This document shows positions 1 to 8,426 of a DNA stretch of 50,142 bases, in pieces. This DNA comes from Microbacteriaceae bacterium. Lineage in GTDB: Bacteria; Actinomycetota; Actinomycetes; Actinomycetales; Microbacteriaceae. The stretch covers positions 1-50,142 of the forward strand of contig JAIXXG010000128.1 of NCBI GenBank assembly GCA_027490915.1. Reading direction: 5' to 3'. Numbering within the stretch: the first letter of the stretch is position 1; each line of letters begins with the position of its first letter. The position numbers and the translations under genes were made by a program. The notes beneath the pieces are model-generated. The model was not told where the DNA came from and searched no databases. It was given only the letters and a program-made list of their open reading frames with translations.

Positions 1-14
1 AAACCCGACCTGTT

Positions 15-20
15 TAGCAT
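15..20 (+). promoter_or_regulatory. Putative -10 element of the galactoside operon
   Basis: TAGCAT fits the TANNNT -10 pattern seen before other genes here and would place transcription start near base 27, just before the palindrome at 31-46. The -35 would lie outside the window, so the assignment rests on the -10 alone. Confidence 0.4.
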
Positions 21-30
21 GCAGCGCAAC

Positions 31-46
31 CTGTGCACGCTCACAG
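31..46. promoter_or_regulatory. LacI-family-like operator
   Basis: CTGTGCACGCTCACAG is an imperfect palindrome differing at two central-left positions from TGTGAGCGCTCACA, the symmetric half-site pattern typical of LacI-family repressors. It sits just after the predicted start of transcription and about 55 bases before the beta-galactosidase start, a standard place for repression. No LacI-type gene lies in the window; it may lie just upstream. Binding is inferred. Confidence 0.55.
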
Positions 47-100
47 AACGGGCGAACCGAGCGACGACGACGTTGACCCGCGGCCGGAAGGACGAACCCC

Positions 101-2140
101 GTGAGCACTCCCCTGACCCTCCGTGCCGAGCAGCCGCTCGTGCCGGGCTGGGCCGCGGGAACGATCACCCTCGGATGCGACTACAACCCCGAGCAATGGG
201 ACGAGTCGGTCTGGGTCGACGACATCCGCCTGATGCGCGAGCTCGGCGTCGACCTCGTCGCGATCAACATCTTCGGCTGGGCGCAGCTGCAGCCGCAGCC
301 CGGGCCGTTCGACTTCAGCCGGCTCGACCGCATCATGGCGATGCTCCACGAGGCGGGCATCCGCGTGAACCTCGGAACCGGCACCTCGTCGCCGCCGCCG
401 TGGATGGCCCGCATCCACCCCGAGACGCTCCCCCGCTTCGCCGACGGCACGCTCGCGTGGCCCGGCGGTCGGCAGGCCTGGTGCCCGAGTTCGCCGATCT
501 TCCGGCAGAAGGCCCTCGAGCTGGTCACCGCCATGGCCGAGCGCTACGGCGATCACCCGGCGCTCGCGCTGTGGCACGTGTCGAACGAGCTCGGCTGCCA
601 CAACGCGCTCTGCTACTGCGACGTGTCGGCCGCGGCGTTCCGCACCTGGCTGCGTCAGCGCTACGGAACCCTCGACGCTCTCAACGCCGCGTGGGGAACC
701 GCCTTCTGGAGCCAGCGCTACGGCACCTGGGACGACGTGCTGCCGCCGCGCGCGACCCGCTCGGCCGGCAACCCGGCCCACCTGCTCGACTTCAAGCGGT
801 TCTCGTCGGATGCCCTGCTCGAGCACTACCGCGCCGAGGAGTCGGTGCTGCGCTCGCGCTCGTCGGTGCCCGTGACGACCAACCTCATGGTCACGGCGCA
901 CATCCAGACCCAGGACTACTGGTCGTGGGCGCCGCACCTCGACCTGATCGCGAACGACCACTACCTCGACCACCGGCTGGGCGACCCGCTCGCCGAGCTC
1001 GCCTTCAGCGCCGATCTGACCCGCGGTCTCGCCGCCGGCCGCCCGTGGATGCTCATGGAGACCTCGACGAGTGCGGTCAGCTGGCAGCCTGTCAACCACG
1101 CCAAGCGCGAGGGCGAGCTGGTGCGCACGGCGCTCGGGCATGTGGCACGCGGCGCCGACTCGATCTGCTTCTTCCAGTGGCGCGCCTCGCGCAGCGGCGC
1201 CGAGAAGTTCCACTCGGCCCTCCTGCCGCACAGCGGCACGGCGGGCGCCGGCTGGGCCTCGAGCCTCGAGCTCTCGGCCCTGCTCGACCGTCTCTCGCCG
1301 GTCGTCGGAACCCGGGTCGAGGCCCGTGCGGCGCTCGTGTTCTCCTGGCAGTCCTGGTGGGCCGCCGAGGGCGACGCGCAACCCAGCCGCCTGCTGCAGT
1401 ACCTCCCCGAAGCGCACCGGTACCACCGTGCCCTGCGGTCGCTGGGGGTCACGGTCGACATCGTGGCTCCGGGCACCGACCTCGCCGGGTACGACCTGGT
1501 CGTGGTTCCGACCCTCTACACGCTGACGGATGACGATGCACGGGCCATCGCGGATGCCGCCGCATCCGGCGCCACGGTGCTCATCACGCCCTTCAGCGGC
1601 ATCGTCGATGAGAACGACGCCATCCGACCGGGCGGGTACCCGGGCGCCTTCCGCGAGCTCATCGGGACGGTCGTCGACGAGTTCCGCCCGCTCGCCGCGG
1701 AGGCGACCGTGCTGCTCGACTCGGGGCGTCGCGCGCGCATCTGGAGCGAGCAGGTTCGCGTGCTGAGCGCGGAGGTGCGCGACACCTTCGTCGACGGTCC
1801 CGCAGCCGCATCCCCCGCCCTGACCCGCCGCGCCGTCGGCGCGGGAAGCGCGTGGTACACCGCGACGGTGCTCGATGATGAGGGCGTGCTCGCGCTGCTG
1901 CGCGAGCTGTGCGCGGAGGCCGGCGTTCCGGCTCTCGAGGTCGGCCCCGACGTCGACATCGTGAACCGGGTGTCGGCCACCGAGCGCTTCACCTTCATCA
2001 TCAACCACCGCACGGAGGCCATCACGGTGCCGGTCGCGGGCCACGATCTCGTCTCGGACGAGCGGATCGAGGGCTCGGCGGTCGTGCCGGCGGGGGCCGT
2101 GCGGGTCATTGCTTCGGGAAGGAGCGATCGTGGCCACTGA
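101..2140 (+). CDS. Beta-galactosidase, GH42 family
   Basis: This cytoplasmic glycoside hydrolase of 679 residues should release terminal beta-linked galactose from imported oligosaccharides. The GH42 (beta/alpha)8 barrel starts with the GCDYNPEQW motif near residue 25. The acid/base glutamate is E163 in HVSNELG and the nucleophile is E320 in LMETSTSAVSWQ; a trimerisation/Rossmann-like domain follows from about residue 390. Of the GH42 metal-binding cysteines, C128, C171 and C173 are visible, but the last Cys of the usual CxCxxC cluster is Ser (CYCDVS), so the zinc site may be incomplete. The GTG start follows a GGAAGGA-like ribosome site. It is the first gene of an operon with two sugar permeases, a binding protein and an alpha-galactosidase. 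The exact substrate (lactose, galactans or galactooligosaccharides) cannot be read from sequence. Confidence 0.93.
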   Translation: MSTPLTLRAEQPLVPGWAAGTITLGCDYNPEQWDESVWVDDIRLMRELGVDLVAINIFGWAQLQPQPGPFDFSRLDRIMAMLHEAGIRVNLGTGTSSPPPWMARIHPETLPRFADGTLAWPGGRQAWCPSSPIFRQKALELVTAMAERYGDHPALALWHVSNELGCHNALCYCDVSAAAFRTWLRQRYGTLDALNAAWGTAFWSQRYGTWDDVLPPRATRSAGNPAHLLDFKRFSSDALLEHYRAEESVLRSRSSVPVTTNLMVTAHIQTQDYWSWAPHLDLIANDHYLDHRLGDPLAELAFSADLTRGLAAGRPWMLMETSTSAVSWQPVNHAKREGELVRTALGHVARGADSICFFQWRASRSGAEKFHSALLPHSGTAGAGWASSLELSALLDRLSPVVGTRVEARAALVFSWQSWWAAEGDAQPSRLLQYLPEAHRYHRALRSLGVTVDIVAPGTDLAGYDLVVVPTLYTLTDDDARAIADAAASGATVLITPFSGIVDENDAIRPGGYPGAFRELIGTVVDEFRPLAAEATVLLDSGRRARIWSEQVRVLSAEVRDTFVDGPAAASPALTRRAVGAGSAWYTATVLDDEGVLALLRELCAEAGVPALEVGPDVDIVNRVSATERFTFIINHRTEAITVPVAGHDLVSDERIEGSAVVPAGAVRVIASGRSDRGH

Positions 2141-3026
2141 CACTGCCGTCAAGGCTTCGAGAGCCGTCCGACACCGGGGAGCTCTCGCGATCTTCCTGCT
2201 GCCGTTCGGCGTGCTGTTCACGCTGTTCTACCTCGTGCCGATCCTCTACGCGGTCTACCAGTCGCTCCTGACGGTCGAGCGCGAGGGCACCTTCGGGCCG
2301 GCCGTGCAGGTCTTCGGCGGTCTCACCCAGTACATCCAGGTGTTCCAGAACGAGCCGTTCTGGAGCTCGATCGGGCGGGTGCTGCTGTTCGGCGTCGTGC
2401 AGGTGCCGATCATGCTCGGGCTCGCACTGATCCTCGCCCTGCTGCTCGACTCGCCGCTCGTCCGCGGCTCGAAATTCTTCCGGCTGGCGTTCTTCGCGCC
2501 CTACGCCGTGCCGAGCGTGATCGCGGCCATCATGTGGGGCTTCCTGTACTCGCCCAACCTGTCGCCGTTCACGGCCGTCACCTCGCAGTTCGACTTCCTG
2601 TCGGCGGAGGCGGTGCTCTGGTCGATCGCGAACGTGGTCACCTGGGTCTACGTCGGCTACAACATGCTGATCATCTACTCGGCGCTGCTGTCGATCCCGC
2701 AGGAGATCTACGAGGCCGCGCGCCTCGACGGCGCTGGGCAGTTCCGCATCGCCTGGGCGATCAAGATCCCGCTCGTCGTGCCGGCTCTCGTGCTCACGGG
2801 CATCTTCTCGATCATCGGCACCCTGCAGCTGCTGGCAGAGCCGCAGGTCTTCCAGAGCTTCTCGGCGGCGGTCACGAGCGTCTTCACGCCCAACCTGACG
2901 ATCTACTCCACCGCGTCGGTGCCGAACATCAGCCTCGCCGCCGCCATGTCGGTCGTGCTCGCCCTGGCGACCTTCGTGCTCTCGTTCACCGTGCTCAAGC
3001 TCACCCAGCGGAGGGCAGCCCTATGA
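2130..3026 (+). CDS. Carbohydrate ABC transporter permease, MalF/CUT1 type
   Basis: This inner-membrane permease of 298 residues forms half of the channel of a CUT1 oligosaccharide importer. About six membrane segments are visible (roughly 19-42, 82-107, 119-140, 163-186, 213-236 and 268-292). The ATPase-docking EAA loop is EAARLDGAG at 195-203. I chose GTG at 2130 because GGAAGGAG lies five bases upstream; a longer in-frame version from TTG 2109 has no such support. The start overlaps the end of the beta-galactosidase gene by 11 bases, suggesting translational coupling. Its partners are the next two genes. No cognate ATPase is present, so a shared MsiK-type ATPase encoded elsewhere is likely. 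Confidence 0.92.
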   Translation: MATDTAVKASRAVRHRGALAIFLLPFGVLFTLFYLVPILYAVYQSLLTVEREGTFGPAVQVFGGLTQYIQVFQNEPFWSSIGRVLLFGVVQVPIMLGLALILALLLDSPLVRGSKFFRLAFFAPYAVPSVIAAIMWGFLYSPNLSPFTAVTSQFDFLSAEAVLWSIANVVTWVYVGYNMLIIYSALLSIPQEIYEAARLDGAGQFRIAWAIKIPLVVPALVLTGIFSIIGTLQLLAEPQVFQSFSAAVTSVFTPNLTIYSTASVPNISLAAAMSVVLALATFVLSFTVLKLTQRRAAL

Positions 3027-3934
3027 GCGTCACCACCGAGACCCGCGCCCTGCGGACGCAGGAGGCTGCGAAGCGCCCGGCGCGCGACGGAGGCATCCGC
3101 GAGAGCGCCATCTCGCGCACGATCGCCATGGCCGTGATGATCGTCGCGACGCTGTACTTCCTCACGCCGCTGTGGTGGCTCGTCGTCGCCTCGAGCAAGA
3201 CGCGCGAGGACTTCACGACGACGAACCCGCTGTGGTTCGCCGACTTCGCCCTGTTCGACAACATCGCCGCGCTCGTGCAGTACCGCGACGGCGTGTTCCT
3301 GCAGTGGCTGGCCAACAGCGCCCTCTACGCCGGGGTGGGAGCCGCCCTCGCGACGCTCATCGCCGCGATGGCCGGCTATGCGATCGCGAAGTACGCCTTC
3401 CGCGGTCGCGAGACGCTGTTCAACATCATCCTCGGCGGGGTGCTCGTGCCGGCGACGGCGCTCGCCCTCCCGCTGTTCCTGCTGTTCAGCCAGGCGGGTG
3501 CGACGAACACGATCTGGGCGGTGCTGCTGCCGAGCCTCGTGAGCCCCTTCGGGGTCTACCTGTCGCGCATCTATGCCGCGGCGAGCGTTCCCGACGAGAT
3601 CATCGAGGCCGCCCGCATCGACGGAGCCGGCGAGGTGCGCACGTTCTTCACGGTGGCGACGCGGCTCATGGCGCCCGCACTCGTGACGATCTTCCTGTTC
3701 CAGTTCGTCGCGATCTGGAACAACTTCTTCCTGCCGCTCATCATGCTGCGCGACGAGGGGCTGTTCCCCGTCACGCTCGGCCTCTACGTCTGGAACACGC
3801 AGGTGAGCCAGATCCCCGACATCCGCGCGCTGGTCGTCATCGGCTCGCTGCTGTCGATCATCCCCCTCATCGTCACCTTCCTCGCACTGCAGCGCTTCTG
3901 GCAGTCGGGGCTGGCGAACGGCGGGCTCAAGTGA
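3023..3934 (+). CDS. Carbohydrate ABC transporter permease, MalG/CUT1 type
   Basis: This is the second permease subunit (303 residues) of the sugar importer. A cytoplasmic N-terminal arm of about 30 residues precedes a first membrane helix at about 33-56, with further helices after residue 95. The EAA loop is EAARIDGAG at 195-203, nearly identical to the partner subunit's. The ATG overlaps the preceding stop codon in an ATGA junction, a coupling typical of MalF/MalG pairs. With the neighbouring binding protein it should import an alpha- or beta-galactoside, inferred from the flanking galactosidases. Confidence 0.92.
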   Translation: MSVTTETRALRTQEAAKRPARDGGIRESAISRTIAMAVMIVATLYFLTPLWWLVVASSKTREDFTTTNPLWFADFALFDNIAALVQYRDGVFLQWLANSALYAGVGAALATLIAAMAGYAIAKYAFRGRETLFNIILGGVLVPATALALPLFLLFSQAGATNTIWAVLLPSLVSPFGVYLSRIYAAASVPDEIIEAARIDGAGEVRTFFTVATRLMAPALVTIFLFQFVAIWNNFFLPLIMLRDEGLFPVTLGLYVWNTQVSQIPDIRALVVIGSLLSIIPLIVTFLALQRFWQSGLANGGLK

Positions 3935-4002
3935 GCCGCCGAAAGACCCTCGACCGCGACGCGGGCGAGTGGAGCACCACCACCAATCGAAAGGAACACA
4001 GC

Positions 4003-5331
4003 ATGGCGATCTCTCGAGTCGCACGCGTGGGGGCCATCGCGGCCATCTCCGCGCTTGCGCTGACGGCCTGCTCGACCGGGGGCACCGACGCCCCCGCCGC
4101 GGGCGGCGACTGCGCACCCTCCGACGGACCCGTCACCCTCACCTTCACGAGCTGGCTCCCCGGCGTCGAGGAGGCGGTGGCGATCTGGAACGAGGAGAAC
4201 CCCGACATCCAGGTCGAGGTGCAGACCGGCCCGAACGGCAACGGCGGCACGTACCAGAACTTCTTCAACCAGCTCGAGGCCGGCAACGCCCCCGACCTGG
4301 GTCAGATCGAGTTCGACGCGATGCCGAACTTCCGCGTTCAGGACGGCCTGGAGAACATCGCGGCCTGCGAGGGCATCCTCGAGGCCGAGGACCAGTTCGT
4401 GCCGTGGACCTGGAGCCAGGTCACCTTCGGCGAGGAGAACGCGGTCTACGCGATCCCGCAAGACACCGGCCCCATGGCCATGTTCTACCGCGCTGACCTC
4501 TTCGAGCAGGCCGGCATCCCGGTGCCGACCACCTGGGAGGAGTACGAGGCTGCTGCCGCGCAGATCCGCGAGCTCGGCGGCTACATCAACAACTTCTCGC
4601 AGAGCGACATCAACGCCTTCGCGGGCCTGGTGTGGCAGGCGGGCGGTCAATGGTTCTCGAACGACGCTGACGGCTGGACGGTCGACCTGACTGGTGCCGA
4701 GACGACCCAGGTCGCCGAGTACTGGCAGGGTCTGATCGACAACGACCTCGTCGCCGTCTACCCGCCGTGGACCGACGAGTGGAACGCCGCCTACAACTCG
4801 AGCGAGATCTGGACCTGGGTCTCGGCCGTGTGGGGCGCCAACACCATCGCGAGCGGCGCGCCCGACACCGCCGGCAACTGGGCTGTCGCCCCGATGCCGC
4901 AGTGGGAGGCCGGCGCGAGCGCTGCAGGCAACTGGGGTGGCTCGACCACCGCGGTGCTCAAGGGCTCGGACCACCCGTACGAGGCGGCGCAGTTCGCCCT
5001 GTGGCTGAACACCGACGCTGACGCGCTCACCGCGATGAACCGCACCGCGAACATCTACCCGGCGACCATCGAGGGTGCCAACCTCCCGGTCTTCGGCGAG
5101 GGCGTGGAGTTCTACGGCGGCCAGAACATCTACGAGGTGTTCGCCGAGGCCGGCAACAACGTCGACCCCAACTTCACCTGGGGCCCGACGATGACGCAGG
5201 TCTACAACGACGTCGCTGACGGCTTCTCGGCCGCGGTGACCGGTAGCGGTACGCTCCTGGAGGCTCTGACCGCTGGTCAGGCGTCCACGATCGCGGCCCT
5301 GAAGGCGGCTGCCATCCCCGTCAAGGAGTAG
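4003..5331 (+). CDS. ABC transporter sugar-binding lipoprotein
   Basis: This extracytoplasmic solute-binding protein of 442 residues (family 1, MalE-like) delivers sugar to the two permeases encoded just upstream. It starts with a lipoprotein signal: a short basic stretch, a hydrophobic core and the lipobox LTAC, with the lipidated cysteine at residue 23. The mature protein has the usual features of the family (a VTLTFTSWLPG strand near the N terminus and many aromatic residues in the Trp-rich middle). GAAAGGAA precedes the ATG by a short spacer. The 68-base gap from the permease gene holds no obvious terminator. The last codons (GTC AAG GAG TAG) carry the AAGGAG that seems to serve the next gene. 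Confidence 0.92.
   Translation: MAISRVARVGAIAAISALALTACSTGGTDAPAAGGDCAPSDGPVTLTFTSWLPGVEEAVAIWNEENPDIQVEVQTGPNGNGGTYQNFFNQLEAGNAPDLGQIEFDAMPNFRVQDGLENIAACEGILEAEDQFVPWTWSQVTFGEENAVYAIPQDTGPMAMFYRADLFEQAGIPVPTTWEEYEAAAAQIRELGGYINNFSQSDINAFAGLVWQAGGQWFSNDADGWTVDLTGAETTQVAEYWQGLIDNDLVAVYPPWTDEWNAAYNSSEIWTWVSAVWGANTIASGAPDTAGNWAVAPMPQWEAGASAAGNWGGSTTAVLKGSDHPYEAAQFALWLNTDADALTAMNRTANIYPATIEGANLPVFGEGVEFYGGQNIYEVFAEAGNNVDPNFTWGPTMTQVYNDVADGFSAAVTGSGTLLEALTAGQASTIAALKAAAIPVKE
5323..5328 (+). promoter_or_regulatory. Ribosome binding site for an ATT-started alpha-galactosidase
   Basis: AAGGAG lies inside the last sense codons of the binding-protein gene, five bases before the in-frame ATT at 5334. 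The alternative GTG at 5373 has no comparable purine-rich site at a suitable distance, so this element supports the upstream start. Confidence 0.55.
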
Positions 5332-5333
5332 GT

Positions 5334-7460
5334 ATTCCGCTTCACCACATCCGTGCCGCGGGTGTCAGCCTCGTGCTCGACACCCGCGGCACGGCCGTGC
5401 CACGGCTCCTCCACTGGGGCCCCGATCTCGGGGCGGTCGAGCCGGAATCCCTCACCGCCCTCGCCGACGCCGGCGCGGCTATCGCGCCGAGCTCCCCCGA
5501 CTCCCCCGTGCTGCCGAGCATCTTCGCCTCGCCGGCGGAGGGCTTCAGCGGGTTCCCGGCGCTCGTCGTGCGTCGCGCGGGTGCGCCGTTCGGGCGGCTG
5601 CCGCTCCGCATCCGACAGACCGCTGTCACCGCTGACGACACGTCGGTCTCGGTGCAGCTGGAGTGCGCCGACGACCACGGCGCTCTGCTCGCGCTCGCGT
5701 GGCGCGCCGTGCTCTCCGCCGAGGGCGTGCTGACGATCGGCATGGATGCGCGCTCCCTCGCCCCCGAGGGCGTCGAGCTGCACCGTCTCGCCGCAGCCGT
5801 GCCGGTGCCCGCGCGCGCCGCCGAGCTGCTCGACTTCACGGGCCTGTGGGCCGGAGAGCGGCGCCCGCAGCGCGGAGCCGTGCGCGACGGTCTGCACCTG
5901 CGCGAGCAGCGTCGCGGCCGCCCCGGCCACGACGCCCCGTACCTCACGGTCGTGGGCACCCCGGGCTTCGGCTTCCGTTCGGGCGAGGTCTGGGCGCTGC
6001 ACCACGCGTTCAGCGGCAACAGCACGACCGGGGTCGAGGCGCTGCCCACCGGTCATCGGCGCCTCCTCGCCGCCGAGCTGCTCGAGCCCGGCGAGATCGT
6101 GCTCGGCCCCGGTGAGGTCTATACGGCGCCCGACGCGATCCTGGCGTGGTCCGACCGCGGCCTGGACGGTCTGAGCGAGCGGTTCCACCCCTTCGTGCGG
6201 GCGCTGAGCCCCGCGACGCACCGGCCGGTCGTGCTCAACACGTGGGAGGCCGTCTACTTCGACCACGAGCTCGAGCGGCTGCTGCCGCTCGTCGACGCGG
6301 CTGCCGACCTCGGCATCGAGCGCTTCGTGCTCGACGACGGCTGGTTCCACGGCCGCACCGACGACCGCCGCGCCCTCGGCGATTGGACAGTCGACCCCGA
6401 GCGGTGGCCCGCCGGCCTGCACCCGCTCGTCGACGCCGTCGTGGCGCGGGGCATGGAGTTCGGGCTCTGGGTCGAGCCCGAGATGGTGAGTCCCGACTCG
6501 CGGCTCGCGCGGGAGCATCCCGACTGGATGCTGGCCGACGTCTCCGACCAAGCGGGCGCGCACCACCCGCCCACGTGGCGCTTCCAGCACACGCTCGACC
6601 TAACGATCCCGGCGGCGCGCGCGCACGTGCTCGAGGCGCTCTGCGCGCTGCTCGACGAGTACCCGATCGCGTTCCTCAAGTGGGATCACAACCGCGACCA
6701 GCACGCCGGCAGCGCCGCCGCACACACGCGGGCCGTGTACGCCCTCATCGACGAGCTGCGCGCGCGGCATCCGCAGGTGGCGATCGAGAGCTGCGCGTCC
6801 GGTGGCGCGCGCGTCGACCTCGGCATCGCGCGTCGCGTGCACCGGTTCTGGACGAGCGACACCAACGATGCCCTCGATCGGCAGCGCATCCAGCGCTACA
6901 GCGCGCTGCTCATGCCGCCCGAGCTGCTCGGGGGCCATGTGGGTGCCCCGCGCGCGCACATCACCGGGCGCCGTCACGACCTGTCGTTCCGGCTCGCGAC
7001 GGCGCTGTTCGGCAGCGCCGGCATCGAGTGGGATGTCACCGCTGCCTCGGACGACGATCGCGACGTGCTGCGCGACTGGGTCGCGACCGTCAAGCGCTTC
7101 CGCGAACTGCTGACGACGGGCACGACGGTGCGCACGGATGAGCCGACCGATGACCGCTACGTGCACGCCCTCGTCTCCCCCGGGGCCGACGAGGCGCTCA
7201 TCGCTCTCGTGACGCTCGCCACCGCGGCTGTCGCGGTGCCCGCTCCCCTGCGGCTGCCCGGTCTCGACCCGAACCGCCGGTACCGCATCGAGCCGGTCGC
7301 GCTGGGCGCGGCCCCCCATGCGGTGCAGGATGCCCCTCCCGCGTGGCTCGCCGCGGGCGGCATCACGGTTTCGGGTGCCCTGCTCGCCGAGCTCGGGCTG
7401 CCGGTGCCCCTGCTCGGGCCGGAGCAGGCGCTCGTGCTGCACGCGGTCGCCGTCGGCTGA
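5334..7460 (+). CDS. Alpha-galactosidase, GH36 family
   Basis: This cytoplasmic retaining alpha-galactosidase (708 residues from ATT, 695 from GTG 5373) should cleave alpha-linked galactose from melibiose/raffinose-type sugars. After an N-terminal beta-sandwich, the barrel shows FVLDDGWF, the nucleophile aspartate in FLKWDHNR (D451 from the ATT start), SCASGGARVD, and the acid/base aspartate in TSDTND (D509). Codons upstream of GTG 5373 encode PLHHIRAAGVSLV, which reads as the expected first beta strand of the family, and no ATG, GTG or TTG is in frame there. An ATT at 5334, five bases after AAGGAG, is the only plausible start reaching it. It is the last gene of the operon, two bases after the previous stop. 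A single-base error in an ATG is the main alternative. Confidence 0.88.
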   Translation: MPLHHIRAAGVSLVLDTRGTAVPRLLHWGPDLGAVEPESLTALADAGAAIAPSSPDSPVLPSIFASPAEGFSGFPALVVRRAGAPFGRLPLRIRQTAVTADDTSVSVQLECADDHGALLALAWRAVLSAEGVLTIGMDARSLAPEGVELHRLAAAVPVPARAAELLDFTGLWAGERRPQRGAVRDGLHLREQRRGRPGHDAPYLTVVGTPGFGFRSGEVWALHHAFSGNSTTGVEALPTGHRRLLAAELLEPGEIVLGPGEVYTAPDAILAWSDRGLDGLSERFHPFVRALSPATHRPVVLNTWEAVYFDHELERLLPLVDAAADLGIERFVLDDGWFHGRTDDRRALGDWTVDPERWPAGLHPLVDAVVARGMEFGLWVEPEMVSPDSRLAREHPDWMLADVSDQAGAHHPPTWRFQHTLDLTIPAARAHVLEALCALLDEYPIAFLKWDHNRDQHAGSAAAHTRAVYALIDELRARHPQVAIESCASGGARVDLGIARRVHRFWTSDTNDALDRQRIQRYSALLMPPELLGGHVGAPRAHITGRRHDLSFRLATALFGSAGIEWDVTAASDDDRDVLRDWVATVKRFRELLTTGTTVRTDEPTDDRYVHALVSPGADEALIALVTLATAAVAVPAPLRLPGLDPNRRYRIEPVALGAAPHAVQDAPPAWLAAGGITVSGALLAELGLPVPLLGPEQALVLHAVAVG

Positions 7461-7467
7461 GCGGTCT

Positions 7468-7494
7468 CGCGCGCCGCTCCTCGCGCGGCGCGCG
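7468..7494. terminator. Stem-loop between convergent genes
   Basis: CGCGCGCCGC pairs perfectly with GCGGCGCGCG around a 7-base loop, between the alpha-galactosidase stop (plus) and the methyltransferase stop (minus). There is no T-run on either side, so termination is inferred from stem strength and position. Confidence 0.5.
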
Positions 7495-7512
7495 GGCTGC
7501 AGCGCACGGCGC

Positions 7513-8319
7513 CTATGGTCGCGCCTGCAGCGCGTAGAGCGCCACGGCGGTCGCCGCCGCGACATTGAGGGAGTCGACCCCGTGCGCCATCGGGATGGTG
7601 ACGACGGTGTCGGCGGCCTCGAGCGCCGCGCCGCTGAGCCCGTCGCCCTCGGTGCCGACCACGACCGCCACGCGCTCCGGTGCGTCGGCGGCGAACGACC
7701 GCAGGTCGACGGCGTCGTCGGCCAGGGCGAGAGCGGCGATCGTGAAGCCCGCGTCGTGCAGCAGCGGCACCGCCTCGTCCCATTCCGGCAGGCGCGTCCA
7801 CGGCACCTGCAGCACCGTGCCCATCGACACGCGCACGCTGCGGCGGTAGAGCGGGTCAGCGCAGCGCGGCGTCACGAGCACCGCGTCGGCGCCCAGGCCC
7901 GCCACCGAGCGGAAGATCGCGCCGACGTTGGTGTGGTCGACGACGTCCTCGACGATGACCACGCGGCGGGCATCCCGCAGCAGATCGACCACCGGGGTCA
8001 GCGGCGGCCGGTGCATGCTCGCGAGTGCGCCGCGATGCAGGTGGAAGCCGGTCAGCTGCTCGAGAACCCCCGCGTCGCCGACGTGCACGGTGACGTCGTG
8101 GTCGCCCAGCATCGTTTCGAGCTCGGGCAGCCAGCGCTCGCTCGTGAGCACCGAGCGCGGCTCGTGCCCCGCCCGCAGCGCCCGCTCGATGACCGTGAGC
8201 GACTCGGCGATGTAGAGCCCCCCGGCCGGCTCGGTGACGCGCCGCAGGGCGACGTCGGTGAGGCGCGCGTAATCGGCGAGGGCCGGCTCGTCGAGGCTCG
8301 TGATGGGGGCGATGCGCAT
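7513..8319 (-). CDS. TrmH/SpoU-family RNA 2'-O-methyltransferase
   Basis: This SPOUT-class enzyme of 268 residues probably methylates a ribose 2'-OH in rRNA or tRNA using S-adenosylmethionine. An N-terminal substrate-binding domain of about 110 residues is followed by the trefoil-knot domain. Its three motifs are visible: NVGAIFRSVAGLGA near 131 (N131 and R137 conserved), VVVGTEGDGLS, and IPMAHGVDSLNVAAATAVALY at the C terminus. I chose the ATG at 8319, giving MRIAPITSLDEP; an upstream ATG at 8376 would add 19 residues with no family resemblance. The target nucleoside cannot be assigned. Confidence 0.88.
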   Translation of the reverse strand: MRIAPITSLDEPALADYARLTDVALRRVTEPAGGLYIAESLTVIERALRAGHEPRSVLTSERWLPELETMLGDHDVTVHVGDAGVLEQLTGFHLHRGALASMHRPPLTPVVDLLRDARRVVIVEDVVDHTNVGAIFRSVAGLGADAVLVTPRCADPLYRRSVRVSMGTVLQVPWTRLPEWDEAVPLLHDAGFTIAALALADDAVDLRSFAADAPERVAVVVGTEGDGLSGAALEAADTVVTIPMAHGVDSLNVAAATAVALYALQARP

Positions 8320-8395
8320 GGATGCTCGTCTCGTGCTCGGGCCGACACGGGTCGCGCTGCCAGCCTCCGGAAACATATCCGAAACCCGCGCGTTC

Positions 8396-8401
8396 TAGCC
8401 T
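8396..8401 (+). promoter_or_regulatory. Putative -10 element of the sirtuin operon
   Basis: TAGCCT lies 25 bases before the sirtuin start, leaving a short leader that contains the ACCGGAGG ribosome site. It lies in the 107-bp region shared with the divergent methyltransferase. The -35 is not recognisable. Confidence 0.4.
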
Positions 8402-8426
8402 GAGCAGAAGAACCACCGGAGGCCCC

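Noticed and set aside
41-2221. A 726-codon open frame on the minus strand opposite the beta-galactosidase.
   Set aside because: Same codon-bias artefact; its product is Arg/Gly-rich without motifs.
101-7460. Horizontal transfer of the galactoside operon.
   Set aside because: Base composition and codon use look the same as in flanking housekeeping genes, and no mobile-element remains are visible.
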